From: Microbacterium sp. BH-3-3-3
GTDB taxonomy: Bacteria; Actinomycetota; Actinomycetes; Actinomycetales; Microbacteriaceae
Length of the DNA stretch: 64,000 bases
NCBI RefSeq assembly: GCF_001792815.1
Contig: NZ_CP017674.1
Coordinates: 248,001-312,000, forward strand
Direction of reading: 5' to 3'
Shown: positions 37,852 through 46,715 of the stretch, one piece after another
Numbering within the stretch: the first letter of the stretch is position 1
How the letters are laid out: every line of letters starts with the position of its first letter
Program-made: the position numbers and the translations under genes
The notes under the pieces: generated by a model
What the model saw: the letters and a program-made list of their open reading frames with translations, nothing else
What the model was told of the DNA's origin: nothing
The model's database searches: none

Positions 37852-38507
37852 GGGGCGACGCGGTCCTCGTCCGCGCCGGCACGGGCGATGGCCGTACCCG
37901 GTGATCCCGGGTGACCGTGGGACATGTCGCTGCTCCGTGCCTCGTGCTGCGCGGCGTCGCCAGGCTCTGCGGATCCGTGTGCGCACCGCAGCGCGTCGAC
38001 GGCTCGCCGACCGTAGGGGAAGCGCGGGTGCGCCCGCAGCCAGAGCGTCGCTGCGGCGGCGATCCTCGGCTCCTCGGCGGCCCACGCGCAGGCCACGGCT
38101 CGCTCGGCGGCGTCGCCGGAGCGAGCGAGATCGATCAGGGTGCGCGCCGGCGTGGTGACGTGCACCCCCGCGACGGTGACGACGTCGGCCGCCCCGAGAC
38201 GCACCTCGTGATACTGCGCGCGGGCAGTTCCCCGCACGATGTGGCGTATCGCGCTCACACGTTGCGCGTGGTGGCGGGTCGGCTCGACGGTCTGTCCACC
38301 GTGGATCCACGCCGCGCTCGCGCGTACCGCCGCCCAACGATCTCCGAGGAGCGGACGGAGGCTTCGCGCACGCATCCACGGGCTCTCGACGGCATCGGCG
38401 GGCATGAACCCCTCGCCCAGGGCGACCAGGATGCCGTCGAGGCACGCGGCCGTGAGCTCGGCCAGGGCCATGCGCTCGTCGGCGAAGAACAGGAAGGGCG
38501 ACACCAT
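37830..38507 (-). CDS. AbiEi-like protein without a toxin partner
   Basis: 225 residues. The middle resembles the type IV toxin-antitoxin AbiEi antitoxin C-terminal region seen in many actinobacteria: AAWIHGG, then [28 protein letters not shown]. The usual N-terminal winged helix is not obvious. There is no AbiEii-type nucleotidyltransferase on either side, so an antitoxin role is unsupported. CACACT on this strand (38519-38514) ends 6 bases before the ATG. The last 22 bases overlap the relA 3' end on the opposite strand. Confidence 0.6.
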   Translation of the reverse strand: MVSPFLFFADERMALAELTAACLDGILVALGEGFMPADAVESPWMRARSLRPLLGDRWAAVRASAAWIHGGQTVEPTRHHAQRVSAIRHIVRGTARAQYHEVRLGAADVVTVAGVHVTTPARTLIDLARSGDAAERAVACAWAAEEPRIAAAATLWLRAHPRFPYGRRAVDALRCAHGSAEPGDAAQHEARSSDMSHGHPGSPGTAIARAGADEDRVAPQEEVTR

Positions 38508-38571
38508 CCCGTCAGTGTGACGCGAGGGTGTCGCCCTTTCTGTTGACCGTGTCGATCTGTGGAGAACCCGC

Positions 38572-40275
38572 TCAGCCGCCGAGGGCGCGCAGCCAGGTCC
38601 GTCGCGCTTCGAGGGCCTCGGACGCCTGAGCCGCCGCGCGCTTGTCACCGCGCGCGGTGGCGTCTGCGAGCTCGGCCTCGAGCTTGTCGATCGCGTCGGA
38701 CAGCTGGCGCGTCATGTCGTTGGCACGCGCCTTCTGCTCGGGATCGTTGCGCTTCCAGTCGGCGTCTTCGCGGGTGCGCACGCTCTGCTCGATCTTGCGC
38801 AGGTCGTCGTCGAGGGCGCGCTCCTTGTCGCGCGGGAACACGCGACCGATCTCGTCCCACTGGCGCTGGATGGCGGTGAGCTTCTGTCGAGCGGTGGCGA
38901 GGTTCTTCTCGTCGACGAGCGGAGCCGCCTCGGCGAGGAGCACCTTCTTCTGCTCGATCTTCTCTTTCGAGGCCTCGGTCTCGGCGGACTCCCGCTCGAT
39001 GCGAGCGCCGTACAGGGCGTCACCGGCGGCTTTGAAACGTGCCCACAGAGCATCGTCGACCTTGCGGCCGGCGCGGCCCGAAGCCTTCCAGGCGTCGAGC
39101 AGGTCGCGGTAGGCGCCGATGCCGTCCTCGCCGCGCGGGGCCAGGGCCTCGGCGCGCTCGACGAGACGCGTCTTGGCGTCGCGCGCGACCTTGTGGGTGT
39201 CGTCGAGCTGCGAGAAGTACTCGCGGCGGTGACGGTCGACCGTCGCGCGGGCGTCGCGGAACCGGCGCCACAGCTGCTGCGCGGTCGACTTCGACAGGCG
39301 GGGCCCGTTCTGCTGGTGGGCCTGCCAGCGATCGAAGAGCGCCGCCATGTCGGCGGTCATCTGCTTCCACTGCACGGTCTGCGGGTCGCGGGCGGCCAGG
39401 GCCTCGGCCTGCTCGACGATGGCCGTGCGCTCGCGCACGGCTTCGTCGACGGCTTCCTTCGCGGCGGCCGCCTCGGTCTCGCTGGCTTCGGCGAGCTGCG
39501 ACGTGAGGGCGTCGAGGCGCGCGACCAGGGCGGCGAGGTCGCCGACGGCGGCGGCGCCGTCGAGCTTGCCGCGCACCGTCTTGGCCGTCGAGCGCAGATC
39601 GCCGGCCGACGCACCGCCGCGGCGGTGGCGCACCTCGAGCAGGGTCACCTCGCTCGCGAGGTCGGAGTACTTGCGCTCGAAGTAGGCGAGTGCTTCGGCG
39701 GGCGTGCCGTCGGGGTACTGTCCCACGGCGCGCCAGTCGTCACCCTCGCGCACCGAGACGGTGCCGTCGTCGTCGACGCGGCCCCACGGCTCGGTGGGCG
39801 CGCTCGACGCGGGAGCGCCGGCGGGCTTCGAGGGAACGGGGGCACCCGGGCGCGGACGAGCCATGGGGGTGGCGGCGGGACGCGGCGACGGCGCCGGCGT
39901 GCGAGGCGCGGCGGGCTCCTCCGACTGTTCGGCGGTGGCAGGCTCGTCGGCACTGGGCTCATCGGCACTGGGCTCATCGGCACCGGGCTCATCGGCACTG
40001 GGCTCATCGGCATCGGTCGCGGCGGGGGTGCCGAACGCGGCGTCGACCGCGTCGGCGTCGGGGGCTGCGTCGTCCGTGTCATCGGATGCCGCGGACGGGT
40101 CCACGTCGGGGACGGAGTCGGCGCCGTGGTCGTCGGAGGCGACGGGCGAGTCGAGGCCGGGCGCGGAATCGGCCTCGGCGGCCGTCGCGCCCTCGGGCGC
40201 GGCGGTGGGTTCGACCTCGGCATCACTCGCGCCGTCGCGCGGGTCGGAGGTCTCGGGGGTGGGAGCGGAAGTCAC
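38572..40275 (-). CDS. DUF349 domain protein with an acidic repetitive N-terminus
   Basis: 567 residues. The first 190 or so are Asp/Glu/Ala/Pro-rich and look disordered, with a five-unit ADEPS-type repeat at about 88-112. The remainder is charged, helical and coiled-coil-like, containing repeated DUF349 units (for example LWRRFRDARATVDRHRREYFSQ, LWARFKAAGDALY, QWDEIGRVFPRD). DUF349 proteins occur beside relA/ppiases in actinobacteria; function unknown. GTG 40275 with GAGG 8 bases upstream. Confidence 0.88.
   Translation of the reverse strand: MTSAPTPETSDPRDGASDAEVEPTAAPEGATAAEADSAPGLDSPVASDDHGADSVPDVDPSAASDDTDDAAPDADAVDAAFGTPAATDADEPSADEPGADEPSADEPSADEPATAEQSEEPAAPRTPAPSPRPAATPMARPRPGAPVPSKPAGAPASSAPTEPWGRVDDDGTVSVREGDDWRAVGQYPDGTPAEALAYFERKYSDLASEVTLLEVRHRRGGASAGDLRSTAKTVRGKLDGAAAVGDLAALVARLDALTSQLAEASETEAAAAKEAVDEAVRERTAIVEQAEALAARDPQTVQWKQMTADMAALFDRWQAHQQNGPRLSKSTAQQLWRRFRDARATVDRHRREYFSQLDDTHKVARDAKTRLVERAEALAPRGEDGIGAYRDLLDAWKASGRAGRKVDDALWARFKAAGDALYGARIERESAETEASKEKIEQKKVLLAEAAPLVDEKNLATARQKLTAIQRQWDEIGRVFPRDKERALDDDLRKIEQSVRTREDADWKRNDPEQKARANDMTRQLSDAIDKLEAELADATARGDKRAAAQASEALEARRTWLRALGG
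39941..40015 (-). repeat. Five 15-bp tandem repeats inside the DUF349 gene
   Basis: Five in-frame units of the form GGCTCATCGGCACTG with few changes, encoding a five-residue S/G-A-D-E-P repeat. Copy number is likely to vary between strains. Confidence 0.85.
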
Positions 40276-40368
40276 GGGTAGCACCTCATCGCGGCAGAAC
40301 CGCCTGGGGGAGTAGGACTCTCCGAGCCTAGTACGGGCCGCACCCACGGAACAGGATGCCGCCCCGGC

Positions 40369-40647
40369 TCACTCCGTCGGCACCGGTGCGGGCGTCTCGG
40401 GAACGGCCGTCGGCGCCGGGGTCGGCGCATCGGTGACGGCGGGCACGGGTGCGCCCGGACCCGCGACGAAGTAGAACGTCTGAGCGGCCCCGGCACCGAG
40501 GATGACCGCAAGCCCGACGACGACGCCGATCACGGTGTCGCGGCGACGCCGACGCCCCTGGCGTTCGTGCAGCTCGAGGCGCGCCTGGTAGACCCGCGCG
40601 CGCTCGCGCTGCTCCCGTGTCTGACGGTCTTTCCCCCGCGTCGCCAC
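40369..40647 (-). CDS. Small single-pass membrane protein
   Basis: 92 residues: a highly basic, helical N-terminus (Arg/Gln/Glu-rich, about 1-38), one membrane helix (about 39-60, TVIGVVVGLAVILGAGAAQTFYFV) and an extracytoplasmic Pro/Thr/Ala tail. Layout resembles the membrane anchor of actinobacterial cyclophilins that often sit here, but no isomerase domain follows and the frame closes cleanly, so it is called hypothetical. GTG with GGAGG 5 bases upstream. Confidence 0.75.
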   Translation of the reverse strand: MATRGKDRQTREQRERARVYQARLELHERQGRRRRRDTVIGVVVGLAVILGAGAAQTFYFVAGPGAPVPAVTDAPTPAPTAVPETPAPVPTE

Positions 40648-40778
40648 ATCGACCTCCTCGCGCTCGGACGCCTCGATCCTACGCACGGGCCCCACGGACC
40701 GAGGTGCCGGCGGTCGTCCGGCGGCCTCCGACGAGAGCGGCGGGGACCGCTGCTCGCTCCGGTGTCGGAGGCCCCGGT

Positions 40779-40784
40779 TAGCCT
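40779..40784 (+). promoter_or_regulatory. TAGCCT -10 of rarA
   Basis: TAGCCT ends 6 bases before the GTG start; the spacer GGAGCA offers only a weak ribosome-binding match. Confidence 0.5.
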
Positions 40785-40790
40785 GGAGCA

Positions 40791-42224
40791 GTGACCCGTG
40801 CCTCCGCCCTCTTCCAGGGCTCAACCCCGCTCGCGGTGCGAATGCGACCCGTCAGCCTCGACGAGGTCGCCGGCCAGGGTCACCTCCTGCGCCCCGGCTC
40901 TCCGCTGGTCACCCTCGCGACCACCGACTCCTCGGCATCCGTCTCGGCGGTGTCGGTCATCCTCTGGGGTCCTCCCGGAACGGGCAAGACCACGCTGGCG
41001 CAGGCCATCGCGCGCTCGTCGGGGCGTCGTTTCGTCGAGCTGTCGGCGATCACCGCGGGAGTGAAGGACGTTCGGGAGGTCATGCAAGAGGCGCTGACGC
41101 AGCGCGACCTGTACGGACAGTCGACCATCCTCTTCCTCGACGAGATCCACCGGTTCACGAAGGCCCAGCAGGACGCCCTGCTCCCGGGAGTCGAGAACGG
41201 GTGGGTCGTGCTCATCGCCGCGACGACCGAGAACCCCTCGTTCTCGGTGATCTCCCCGCTGCTCTCGCGCTCCCTGCTGCTGACGCTGCGCCCCCTGGGC
41301 GACGACGACCTCGGCGCCCTCGTCGATCGGGCGGTGACCGACCCGCGCGGGCTCGCGGGGCGCGTCGTGCTCGACGACGAGGCCCGCGCCACGCTGGTGC
41401 GGCTGGCATCGGGCGACGCCCGTCGCGCGTTGACCGCCCTCGAGGCCGCCGCCGCGGTCGCCGGTGACGACGGCGGCGTCGCCGCGCCGGTGGCCACCCG
41501 TGCCGCCGACCGCGATGACGATGACGACGACGACGACGACGAATCGGATGCCGGGACAGACGACCCCTCGCGTCCCGCCGACGATCTGCCGGTCATCACC
41601 GCCGACCACATCGCCCAGGCCGTCGACCGCGCTCTGCTGAGATACGACCGTCAGGGCGACGAGCACTACGACGTGATCAGCGCGTTCATCAAGTCGGTGC
41701 GCGGCTCCGACCCCGACGCCGCGATCCACTACCTCGCCCGCATGATCGAAGCGGGGGAGGACCCGCGCTTCATCGCCCGACGCCTCGTCATCTCGGCCGC
41801 CGAAGACATCGGCATGGCCGACCCGCAGGCCCTGCAGATCGCCGTCGCCGCGGCCGACGCCGTGGCGTTCATCGGCATGCCCGAAGGGCGCATCCCACTC
41901 GCCGAGGCGACCGTGTACCTCGCGACCACGGCCAAGTCCAACGCCGCGTACAACGCCATCAATGCGGCGATCGCCGATGTGCGCGCCGGCGGTTTCGGAC
42001 GCGTCCCGATGCACCTGCGCGACGCCCACTACCCGGGCGCCAAGCGCCTGGGCCACGGCAAGGGCTACAAGTACGCCCACGACAGCGAGATCGGCATCGT
42101 GACGCAGCAGTACCTTCCCGACGAGCTGCGGGGCAAGCGCTACTACGAGCCCACGAACCACGGCACCGAGCGCGACGTCTCGGCACGGCTCGAGAAGATC
42201 CGCCGCATCCTCGACGGGCAGTGA
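40791..42224 (+). CDS. rarA: Replication-associated recombination protein A
   Basis: AAA+ ATPase of the RarA/MgsA/WRNIP1 family that acts at stalled forks. 477 residues. Walker [10 protein letters not shown] (60-68), Walker [10 protein letters not shown], sensor ATTENPSF, and the C-terminal tetramerisation domain with [18 protein letters not shown] and [12 protein letters not shown]. Between the ATPase and C-terminal parts is an acidic insert with a run of Asp near 242-250 (GAC/GAT repeats), absent from E. coli RarA. GTG start. Confidence 0.95.
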   Translation: MTRASALFQGSTPLAVRMRPVSLDEVAGQGHLLRPGSPLVTLATTDSSASVSAVSVILWGPPGTGKTTLAQAIARSSGRRFVELSAITAGVKDVREVMQEALTQRDLYGQSTILFLDEIHRFTKAQQDALLPGVENGWVVLIAATTENPSFSVISPLLSRSLLLTLRPLGDDDLGALVDRAVTDPRGLAGRVVLDDEARATLVRLASGDARRALTALEAAAAVAGDDGGVAAPVATRAADRDDDDDDDDDESDAGTDDPSRPADDLPVITADHIAQAVDRALLRYDRQGDEHYDVISAFIKSVRGSDPDAAIHYLARMIEAGEDPRFIARRLVISAAEDIGMADPQALQIAVAAADAVAFIGMPEGRIPLAEATVYLATTAKSNAAYNAINAAIADVRAGGFGRVPMHLRDAHYPGAKRLGHGKGYKYAHDSEIGIVTQQYLPDELRGKRYYEPTNHGTERDVSARLEKIRRILDGQ

Positions 42225-42256
42225 CACCCGCGCAGGGGTCTCGCCGAGTGCTCTGA

Positions 42257-42262
42257 TAGCAT
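42257..42262 (+). promoter_or_regulatory. -10 candidate for rpsD
   Basis: TAGCAT about 150 bases before the rpsD start. It would give a leader of roughly 140 bases. Confidence 0.4.
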
Positions 42263-42268
42263 GAACCG

Positions 42269-42411
42269 GCTCGAAACAGGGTTTTCGGGCATCCCCTCCT
42301 TCCAGTGATCACCTTCCGGTGCGCCCCGGCGTGCGCTTCGGATCGGGCGGAAGGGGGCGATACGCCCGCGAGCCGCGAAAGGCGCGGCCGCGTCATCGGA
42401 AGGAGCACTTC
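42269..42411 (+). promoter_or_regulatory. Possible regulatory leader of rpsD
   Basis: A long GC-rich untranslated stretch with several short inverted repeats precedes rpsD, unlike most genes here. S4 represses its own synthesis through a leader in E. coli and Bacillus. I could not match a known leader fold, so this is only a candidate. Confidence 0.3.
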
Positions 42412-43041
42412 GTGACCACGAAGTCTCAGGACCGCCGTAAGGTGCGTCTGTCGCGAGCCCTCGGCATCGCGCTCACCCCCAAGGCCGCCCGCTACCTCGA
42501 GAAGCGTCCCTACGCTCCGGGTGAGCACGGTCGCACCAAGCGCAAGGCCGACAGCGACTACGCCGTTCGTCTGCGCGAGAAGCAGCGTCTGCGCGAGCAG
42601 TACGGCATCCGCGAGAAGCAGCTGCGCATCGCGTTCAACGAGGCCCGTCGCACCGACGGCCTGACCGGTGAGAACCTGGTCGAGCTGCTCGAAATGCGTC
42701 TGGACGCCCTCGTCGTGCGCGCGGGCTTCGCCCGCACCACCGCGCAGGCTCGCCAGCTCGTCGTGCACCGCCACATCATGGTCGATGGCCAGCTCGTGGA
42801 CCGCCCGTCGTTCCGCGTCAAGCCGAACCAGATGATCCACGTCAAGACCAAGAGCGAGGGCCTCGAGCCCTTCCAGGTCGCCGCCGCCGGTGGGCACGCC
42901 GAAGTGCTGCCCCCCGTTCCGGGCTACATCGAGGTCGACCTGGCGACGCTGCAGGCTCGCCTGCTCCGTCGCCCCAAGCGCGCCGAGGTGCCCGTCACGT
43001 GTGACGTGCAGCTCGTCGTCGAGTACTACGCCGCCCGCTGA
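42412..43041 (+). CDS. rpsD: 30S ribosomal protein S4
   Basis: Primary 16S rRNA-binding protein of the small subunit. 209 residues, normal length. KTKSEGLEPFQ and the S4 RNA-binding domain with LDALVVRAGFARTTAQARQLV are intact. It lacks the N-terminal four-cysteine zinc site found in some S4 paralogues (no Cys before residue 190), so it is the zinc-free form. GTG start with GGAAGGAG 6 bases upstream. A strong terminator follows. Confidence 0.98.
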   Translation: MTTKSQDRRKVRLSRALGIALTPKAARYLEKRPYAPGEHGRTKRKADSDYAVRLREKQRLREQYGIREKQLRIAFNEARRTDGLTGENLVELLEMRLDALVVRAGFARTTAQARQLVVHRHIMVDGQLVDRPSFRVKPNQMIHVKTKSEGLEPFQVAAAGGHAEVLPPVPGYIEVDLATLQARLLRRPKRAEVPVTCDVQLVVEYYAAR

Positions 43042-43056
43042 TCTCAGCGAGCTGAA

Positions 43057-43088
43057 GGGCGCCGGGTTCTCCCGGCGCCCTTCTTTCG
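43057..43088 (+). terminator. Terminator after rpsD
   Basis: GGGCGCCGGG / CCCGGCGCCC stem of 10 bp with a TTCT loop, then TTCTTTCG. Confidence 0.92.
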
Positions 43089-43177
43089 TTCCGACCGCAC
43101 TCGCCGCGATCGCCCTTGGATGCCGGAGGGCGCGGCATCCCTCGATCCCTCTTTCGCGGCGGAGAGGGGTGGTCGCC

Positions 43178-43183
43178 TACGAT
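43178..43183 (+). promoter_or_regulatory. -10 candidate for the small membrane protein and alaS run
   Basis: TACGAT, with transcription expected to start near 43190, about 35 bases before the GTG start at 43225. Confidence 0.45.
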
Positions 43184-43224
43184 GAGGGATGCCGCGACCG
43201 CGGCGTCGTATCGAGGAAGAAGTG

Positions 43225-43512
43225 GTGATCGTGAGAAGCCTCGTCTGGTTCGCCCTGGGCATCGTCGGCGGATTCGTCGCCGCCCACATGGTCAACAAGG
43301 ACCCCCGCGGGCAGGAAGTCCTCGCCCAGCTCGACTCGCGCATCGGCGAGTTCACCGATCACATGAGCGACGCGTACCGCCAGCAGGAGACGCGTCTGTC
43401 GGAGATCATCGACGACGTCAAGAGCGTGGCCTCCTCGGCGGTCGACAAGACAGCGGACGCCGTCGACGACGCCGCAGCGGCCGCCAAGAAAGCCGCTTCG
43501 CCCTCCGACTGA
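43225..43512 (+). CDS. Small membrane-anchored protein upstream of alaS
   Basis: 95 residues: one N-terminal membrane helix (about 5-23, SLVWFALGIVGGFVAAHMV), then a helical, charged cytoplasmic region with TDHMSDAYRQQETRLSEI and an Ala/Lys-rich end. YtxH/DUF948-like in layout, as often found before alaS in actinobacteria. GAGG lies 8 bases before GTG 43225 and 5 before GTG 43222; either is possible. Role unknown. Confidence 0.75.
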   Translation: MIVRSLVWFALGIVGGFVAAHMVNKDPRGQEVLAQLDSRIGEFTDHMSDAYRQQETRLSEIIDDVKSVASSAVDKTADAVDDAAAAAKKAASPSD

Positions 43513-43574
43513 CCTCCCCGGCATCGGGTTCCGCGTGGCGGGGCCGATACCTCACGCGCACGGAAAGACCCGCC

Positions 43575-46244
43575 ATGAAAACCGCCGAGATCGCCCAGCG
43601 CTTCCTCGACTTCTTCGAGAAGAAGAATCACACGATCGTCCCGTCGGCCTCGCTCGTCACCGACGACCCGGCCCTGCTCTTCACCGTGGCGGGCATGGTG
43701 CCGTTCATCCCGTACCTCAGCGGTGTCGTTCCGCCGCCGTACCCCCGGGCCGCCGACGTGCAGAAGTGCATCCGCACCAACGACATCGAAGAGGTCGGCA
43801 AGACCCCCCGCCACGGGACGTTCTTCCAGATGCTCGGCAACTGGTCGTTCGGCGACTATTTCAAAGAAGACGCGATCCGCTTCGCCTGGGAACTGCTGAC
43901 CTCGCCCGAGTCCGAGGGCGGCCTCGCCTTCGACGCGAAGGACCTGTGGGTCACGGTCTACGAAGAGGACGACGAGGCGCACGATCTGTGGCGCTCGCTC
44001 ACCGACCTGCCCGAGGAGCGCATCCAGCGCCTGGGCAAGGACACGAACTACTGGTCGACCGGTCTTCCCGGTCCCGCCGGTCCCTGCTCCGAGATCTTCT
44101 TCGACCGTGGACCCGCGTACGGCATCGACGGCGGCCCCGCCACCGACGACGACCGCTACGTCGAGATCTGGAACCTCGTGTTCATGCAGTACGAGATCAC
44201 CAACGTGCGCTCGAAGTACGACTTCGACATCGTCGGCGAGCTCCCCGCCAAGAACATCGACACCGGCATGGGCCTCGAGCGCATCGCGTTCCTCAAGCAG
44301 GGCGTCGACAACATGTACGAGACCGACCAGGTGCGCCCCGTGCTCGACCTGGCGGCGAAGCTGGCCGGCAAGGCCTATGGCCACGAGTCGCACGAAGACG
44401 ACGTGCGCCTGCGCATCGTCGCCGACCACGTGCGTTCCTCGCTCATGCTGCTCGCCGACGGTGTCACGCCCTCGAACGAGGGCCGCGGGTACATCCTGCG
44501 CCGCATCATGCGCCGCGCCATCCGCTCGATGCGCCTGCTGGGCGTCGAGGGTGCGACCTTCCCCGAGCTGTTCGCCGCCTCGCGCGATGCGATGAAGGAG
44601 TCCTACCCCGAGGTCGGCACCGATTACGCGCGCCTCTCGGCCTACGCGATCGCCGAGGAGCAGACCTTCCTGCGCACGCTGGCCGCGGGTTCGGCCATCC
44701 TCGATCAGTCCGTCGTCGAGGCGAAGAACGACGGGGGCACGACGCTGTCGGGCTCGGAGGCCTTCCTGCTGCACGACACCTACGGCTTCCCGATCGACCT
44801 GACGCTCGAGATCGCCGAAGAAGCCGGCCTGTCCGTCGACCGCGCCGCTTTCGACGAGCTCATGCTCGAGCAGCGCACCCGCGCCAAGGCCGATGCCCGT
44901 GCCCGCAAGGGCACCATCGCCGACCAGAGCGCCTACCGCGAGTTCCGCGCGCTCGGCGAGACGGTGTTCACCGGCTACACCGAGCTGCAGACGGAGTCGA
45001 CGGTGCTCGGCATCCTGATCGACGGCCGCGGCACCGACCGCGCCGCCGAGGGACAGATCGCCGAGATCATCACCGCCGAGACCGCGCTGTACGCCGAGTC
45101 GGGTGGCCAGGTCGCCGACAAGGGTGTGATCGTCGGCCCCGGATACGAGCTCGAGGTGCTCGACGTGCAGCGTCCCGTTCCGGGCCTCGTCAGCCACACC
45201 GTCGAGGTCAGCACCGGCGAGGTGTCGGTGGGCGCCCGCGCCACGACCGTCGTCGACGCCCTCAACCGCCACTCGGCGCAGCAGGCGCACACCGCCACCC
45301 ACCTGGTGCACGCCGCGATCCGCGACACGCTGGGCAAGAGCGCCACGCAGACCGGTTCGCTCAACCGCGCGGGCTACATGCGCTTCGACTTCAGCTGGGG
45401 CGCCGCACTGTCTCCCGAGACGCGCACCGAGATCGAGGACATCGCCAACAACGCCGTCCGCGACAACCTCGAGGTCACCACGCGCGTGATGTCGCTCGAC
45501 GAGGCGAAGGCCGCGGGTGCCATGGCGCTGTTCGGTGAGAAGTACGGCGACACGGTGCGCATGGTCGACGTCGGCGGACCGTGGTCGCGCGAGCTCTGCG
45601 GTGGCACGCACGTCGCCCGCAGCTCCGAGATCGGCCTGGTCAACCTGGTGGGGGAGCAGTCCGTCGGTGCCTCCAACCGCCGCGTCGAGGCGCTCGTCGG
45701 GCTCGACGCGTTCCGCGATCTCGCCGCCGAGCGGGCGATCGTGTCGCAGCTGAGCTCGAGCCTGAAGACGCCGCGCGAACAGCTCACCACCCGCATCGCC
45801 GACCTCGCGGCCAGCCTCAAGGCCGCCGAGAAGAAGATCGCCGCGTTCGAGGCGCAGGCCCTGAGCGGTCGTCTGCCGCAGCTCGTCGAGTCGGCCGTCG
45901 CGGTCGGCGCCGTGCGGGTCGTCGCCCAGAGCCTCGGCGAGGGAGCGTCGGCCGACGATGTGCGCTCGCTCGCCCTGCAGGTGCGCGACCGACTCGGGTC
46001 CGACCCCGCCGTCGTGGCTCTCGCCTCGGTCGCCGGCGGGCGCGCCACGGTGGTCGTCGTGACCAACGAGGGCGCGCGCGAGCGCGGCCTGGCCGCGGGT
46101 GCCCTCGCCAAGAACGCCGCGGGCGTGCTCGGCGGTGGGGGTGGCGGACGCCCCGACGTCGCCCAGGGCGGCGGAACGGATGCCGCGGCCTTGCCGACGG
46201 CGCTCGAGGGCATCGTCACCGACGTGCGGGCGACCGCCGCGTGA
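43575..46244 (+). CDS. alaS: Alanyl-tRNA synthetase
   Basis: Charges tRNA-Ala and edits Ser/Gly mischarging. 889 residues: class II core with motif 2/3 regions, tRNA-recognition domain, editing domain with HTATHLVHAA and the zinc-binding CGGTHV, then the C-Ala oligomerisation domain ending in a Gly-rich stretch. ATG with GGAAAG 7 bases upstream. Stop overlaps ruvX in GTGA. First gene of a tightly packed run that reaches aroB. Confidence 0.98.
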   Translation: MKTAEIAQRFLDFFEKKNHTIVPSASLVTDDPALLFTVAGMVPFIPYLSGVVPPPYPRAADVQKCIRTNDIEEVGKTPRHGTFFQMLGNWSFGDYFKEDAIRFAWELLTSPESEGGLAFDAKDLWVTVYEEDDEAHDLWRSLTDLPEERIQRLGKDTNYWSTGLPGPAGPCSEIFFDRGPAYGIDGGPATDDDRYVEIWNLVFMQYEITNVRSKYDFDIVGELPAKNIDTGMGLERIAFLKQGVDNMYETDQVRPVLDLAAKLAGKAYGHESHEDDVRLRIVADHVRSSLMLLADGVTPSNEGRGYILRRIMRRAIRSMRLLGVEGATFPELFAASRDAMKESYPEVGTDYARLSAYAIAEEQTFLRTLAAGSAILDQSVVEAKNDGGTTLSGSEAFLLHDTYGFPIDLTLEIAEEAGLSVDRAAFDELMLEQRTRAKADARARKGTIADQSAYREFRALGETVFTGYTELQTESTVLGILIDGRGTDRAAEGQIAEIITAETALYAESGGQVADKGVIVGPGYELEVLDVQRPVPGLVSHTVEVSTGEVSVGARATTVVDALNRHSAQQAHTATHLVHAAIRDTLGKSATQTGSLNRAGYMRFDFSWGAALSPETRTEIEDIANNAVRDNLEVTTRVMSLDEAKAAGAMALFGEKYGDTVRMVDVGGPWSRELCGGTHVARSSEIGLVNLVGEQSVGASNRRVEALVGLDAFRDLAAERAIVSQLSSSLKTPREQLTTRIADLAASLKAAEKKIAAFEAQALSGRLPQLVESAVAVGAVRVVAQSLGEGASADDVRSLALQVRDRLGSDPAVVALASVAGGRATVVVVTNEGARERGLAAGALAKNAAGVLGGGGGGRPDVAQGGGTDAAALPTALEGIVTDVRATAA

Positions 46245-46714
46245 CGGGATTCCGGCGCGGTATCCGCCTGGGAATCGATGTCGGGCGCGCCCGGGTGGGC
46301 GTGGCCCGCTCGGACCCCGACGGCGTGCTCGCCGTGCCCGTCGAGACCGTGCCGCGAAAGGGTGAGCCGGTGCGGCGGATCGTCGAGCTCGCGGCGGAGT
46401 ACGAGGCGTTCGAGGTGCTGGTCGGCCTGCCGCTGAACCTCCGCGGCGACGACACCCCGTCGACGACCGACGCCCGCGCGTTTGCCGGCGCCCTCGCCGA
46501 GGCGTTGCCGATGCCGGTGCGCCTGGTCGACGAGCGTCTGAGCACGGTGTCGGCGCACGGCGTCCTGCGAGAGGCAGGCCGTTCCCAGCGAGCGTCTCGT
46601 AGCATTGTGGATCAAGTCGCCGCCGTGGTGCTGCTGCAGCAGGCGCTCGACGTGGAGCGACATTCCGGCGAGCCGGCCGGACCCACCGTCTCACCGGGAC
46701 AGGAGCCCGCCTGA
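46241..46714 (+). CDS. ruvX: YqgF/RuvX RNase H-fold nuclease
   Basis: Predicted Holliday-junction-resolvase-like protein, in E. coli needed for 16S rRNA 5' processing. 157 residues. RLGIDVGRARVGVARSD gives the first catalytic Asp, VGLPLNLRGD the middle strand and VDERLST the Glu; the final Asp is in SIVDQVAA. About 20 extra polar residues form the C-terminus. GTG overlaps alaS and mltG follows after 1 base. Confidence 0.93.
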   Translation: MTGFRRGIRLGIDVGRARVGVARSDPDGVLAVPVETVPRKGEPVRRIVELAAEYEAFEVLVGLPLNLRGDDTPSTTDARAFAGALAEALPMPVRLVDERLSTVSAHGVLREAGRSQRASRSIVDQVAAVVLLQQALDVERHSGEPAGPTVSPGQEPA

Positions 46715-46715
46715 C

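Noticed and set aside
40369..40647. Truncated cyclophilin pseudogene
   Set aside because: The layout resembles a cyclophilin membrane anchor, but the frame ends cleanly after a Pro-rich tail and no isomerase remnants follow in any frame.
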